Source: Gammaproteobacteria bacterium (GTDB lineage Bacteria; Pseudomonadota; Gammaproteobacteria; Pseudomonadales; Azotimanducaceae). From it: a stretch of DNA of 63,278 nt. The notes beneath the pieces were generated by a model. It made no database searches. It saw nothing but the letters and a program-made list of their open reading frames with translations, and was not told the origin of the DNA. The stretch spans positions 1 through 63,278 of the forward strand of contig VXLJ01000037.1 of NCBI GenBank assembly GCA_009841635.1, in the 5' to 3' direction. A program made the translations under genes and the position numbers. This document shows, piece by piece, positions 63,187-63,278 of the stretch (within the stretch, counting starts at the first letter, position 1; every line of letters begins with the position of its first letter).

Positions 63187-63278
63187 CGACCTGGTATCTC
63201 AGGAAGTCGCAACTTGCGAACTTTGGTTAAGGACCGCCGAAGTCTCTGACTTTTTGCTTAAAACGCGGCGGCCAGTGT

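Noticed and set aside
63187-63278. Possible end of a minus-strand gene at the window edge
   Set aside because: Three reverse frames are open for 6-25 codons; none shows a recognisable C-terminus, and 92 bp is too little to choose between them.

Overview
The window is about 63 kb of a compact, mid-GC (about 50%, by eye) bacterial chromosome. Gene content and order point to a gammaproteobacterium. Several stretches keep the order I know from Pseudomonas aeruginosa: lptD-surA-rsmA-apaH-cca on one strand, amgK-murU-rpe-gph-trpE on the other, then trpGDC, an OsmC protein and coq7, and a prmA-purH-purD run. Genes usually found inside these runs are absent (pdxA and apaG; vfr and speD; dusB and fis). 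Many neighbours overlap by ATGA, GTGA or TTGA, and four convergent pairs overlap by exactly 4 bp, so the genome looks streamlined. No rRNA, tRNA, CRISPR array, IS element or phage gene was recognised. The species cannot be named from the sequence.

Layout. (1) 0.1-7.0 kb, minus strand: an envelope and RNA-maintenance operon, lptD-surA-rsmA-apaH-cca, ending in a DNA methyltransferase. (2) 7.0-21.5 kb, mostly plus: MurNAc recycling (amgK, murU), rpe, gph, trpE, an inserted block (voltage-gated channel, secreted beta-propeller amidohydrolase, acyl-CoA dehydrogenase, secreted lipase-like protein, PEBP protein), then trpGDC, OsmC and a VOC protein. (3) 21.5-27.8 kb, minus: coq7, an F420-type oxidoreductase, purD, purH, prmA and an unknown exported protein. 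(4) 28.0-34.5 kb, plus: an isocitrate/isopropylmalate dehydrogenase homologue, a hydrolase, an acyltransferase, and a MoxR-type ATPase with its VWA partner. (5) 34.5-43.5 kb: acyl-CoA metabolism (acyl-CoA dehydrogenase, MaoC, CitE-like lyase, enoyl-CoA hydratase), a CinA-like protein, an SDR without its catalytic Tyr/Lys, a BCCT transporter, a phytanoyl-CoA dioxygenase-like enzyme and a gamma-glutamyltransferase. (6) 43.5-47.3 kb: gene-poor, with a TPR-like protein, a serine hydrolase, a VOC protein and an AT-rich possibly decayed stretch. (7) 47.3-51.1 kb: ppc, a possible structured RNA and a cysteine-synthase-like gene. (8) 51.1-61.6 kb: a peptide-type ABC importer (substrate-binding protein, two permeases, two ATPases), a divergent Ldh2-type dehydrogenase, a YejF-like double ATPase and a dienelactone-hydrolase-like enzyme. 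(9) 61.7-63.2 kb: a lipoprotein and a cysteine-free Fur.

The most unusual items are: an ABC ATPase fused in one reading frame to a complete SMP-30/gluconolactonase propeller inside the importer operon; a BacNav-type channel with an acidic, calcium-channel-like filter (TLEDWTD) overlapping trpE; an rsmA with no ATG, GTG or TTG start upstream of its SAM motif but a well-placed Shine-Dalgarno before an in-frame ATC; lptD and amgK start codons that interlock in one CATG; and a possible folded RNA between ppc and the cysteine-synthase-like gene. Together the importer, propeller, Ldh2 enzyme and dienelactone-hydrolase-like enzyme suggest uptake and use of a lactone or sugar acid, which is inference.
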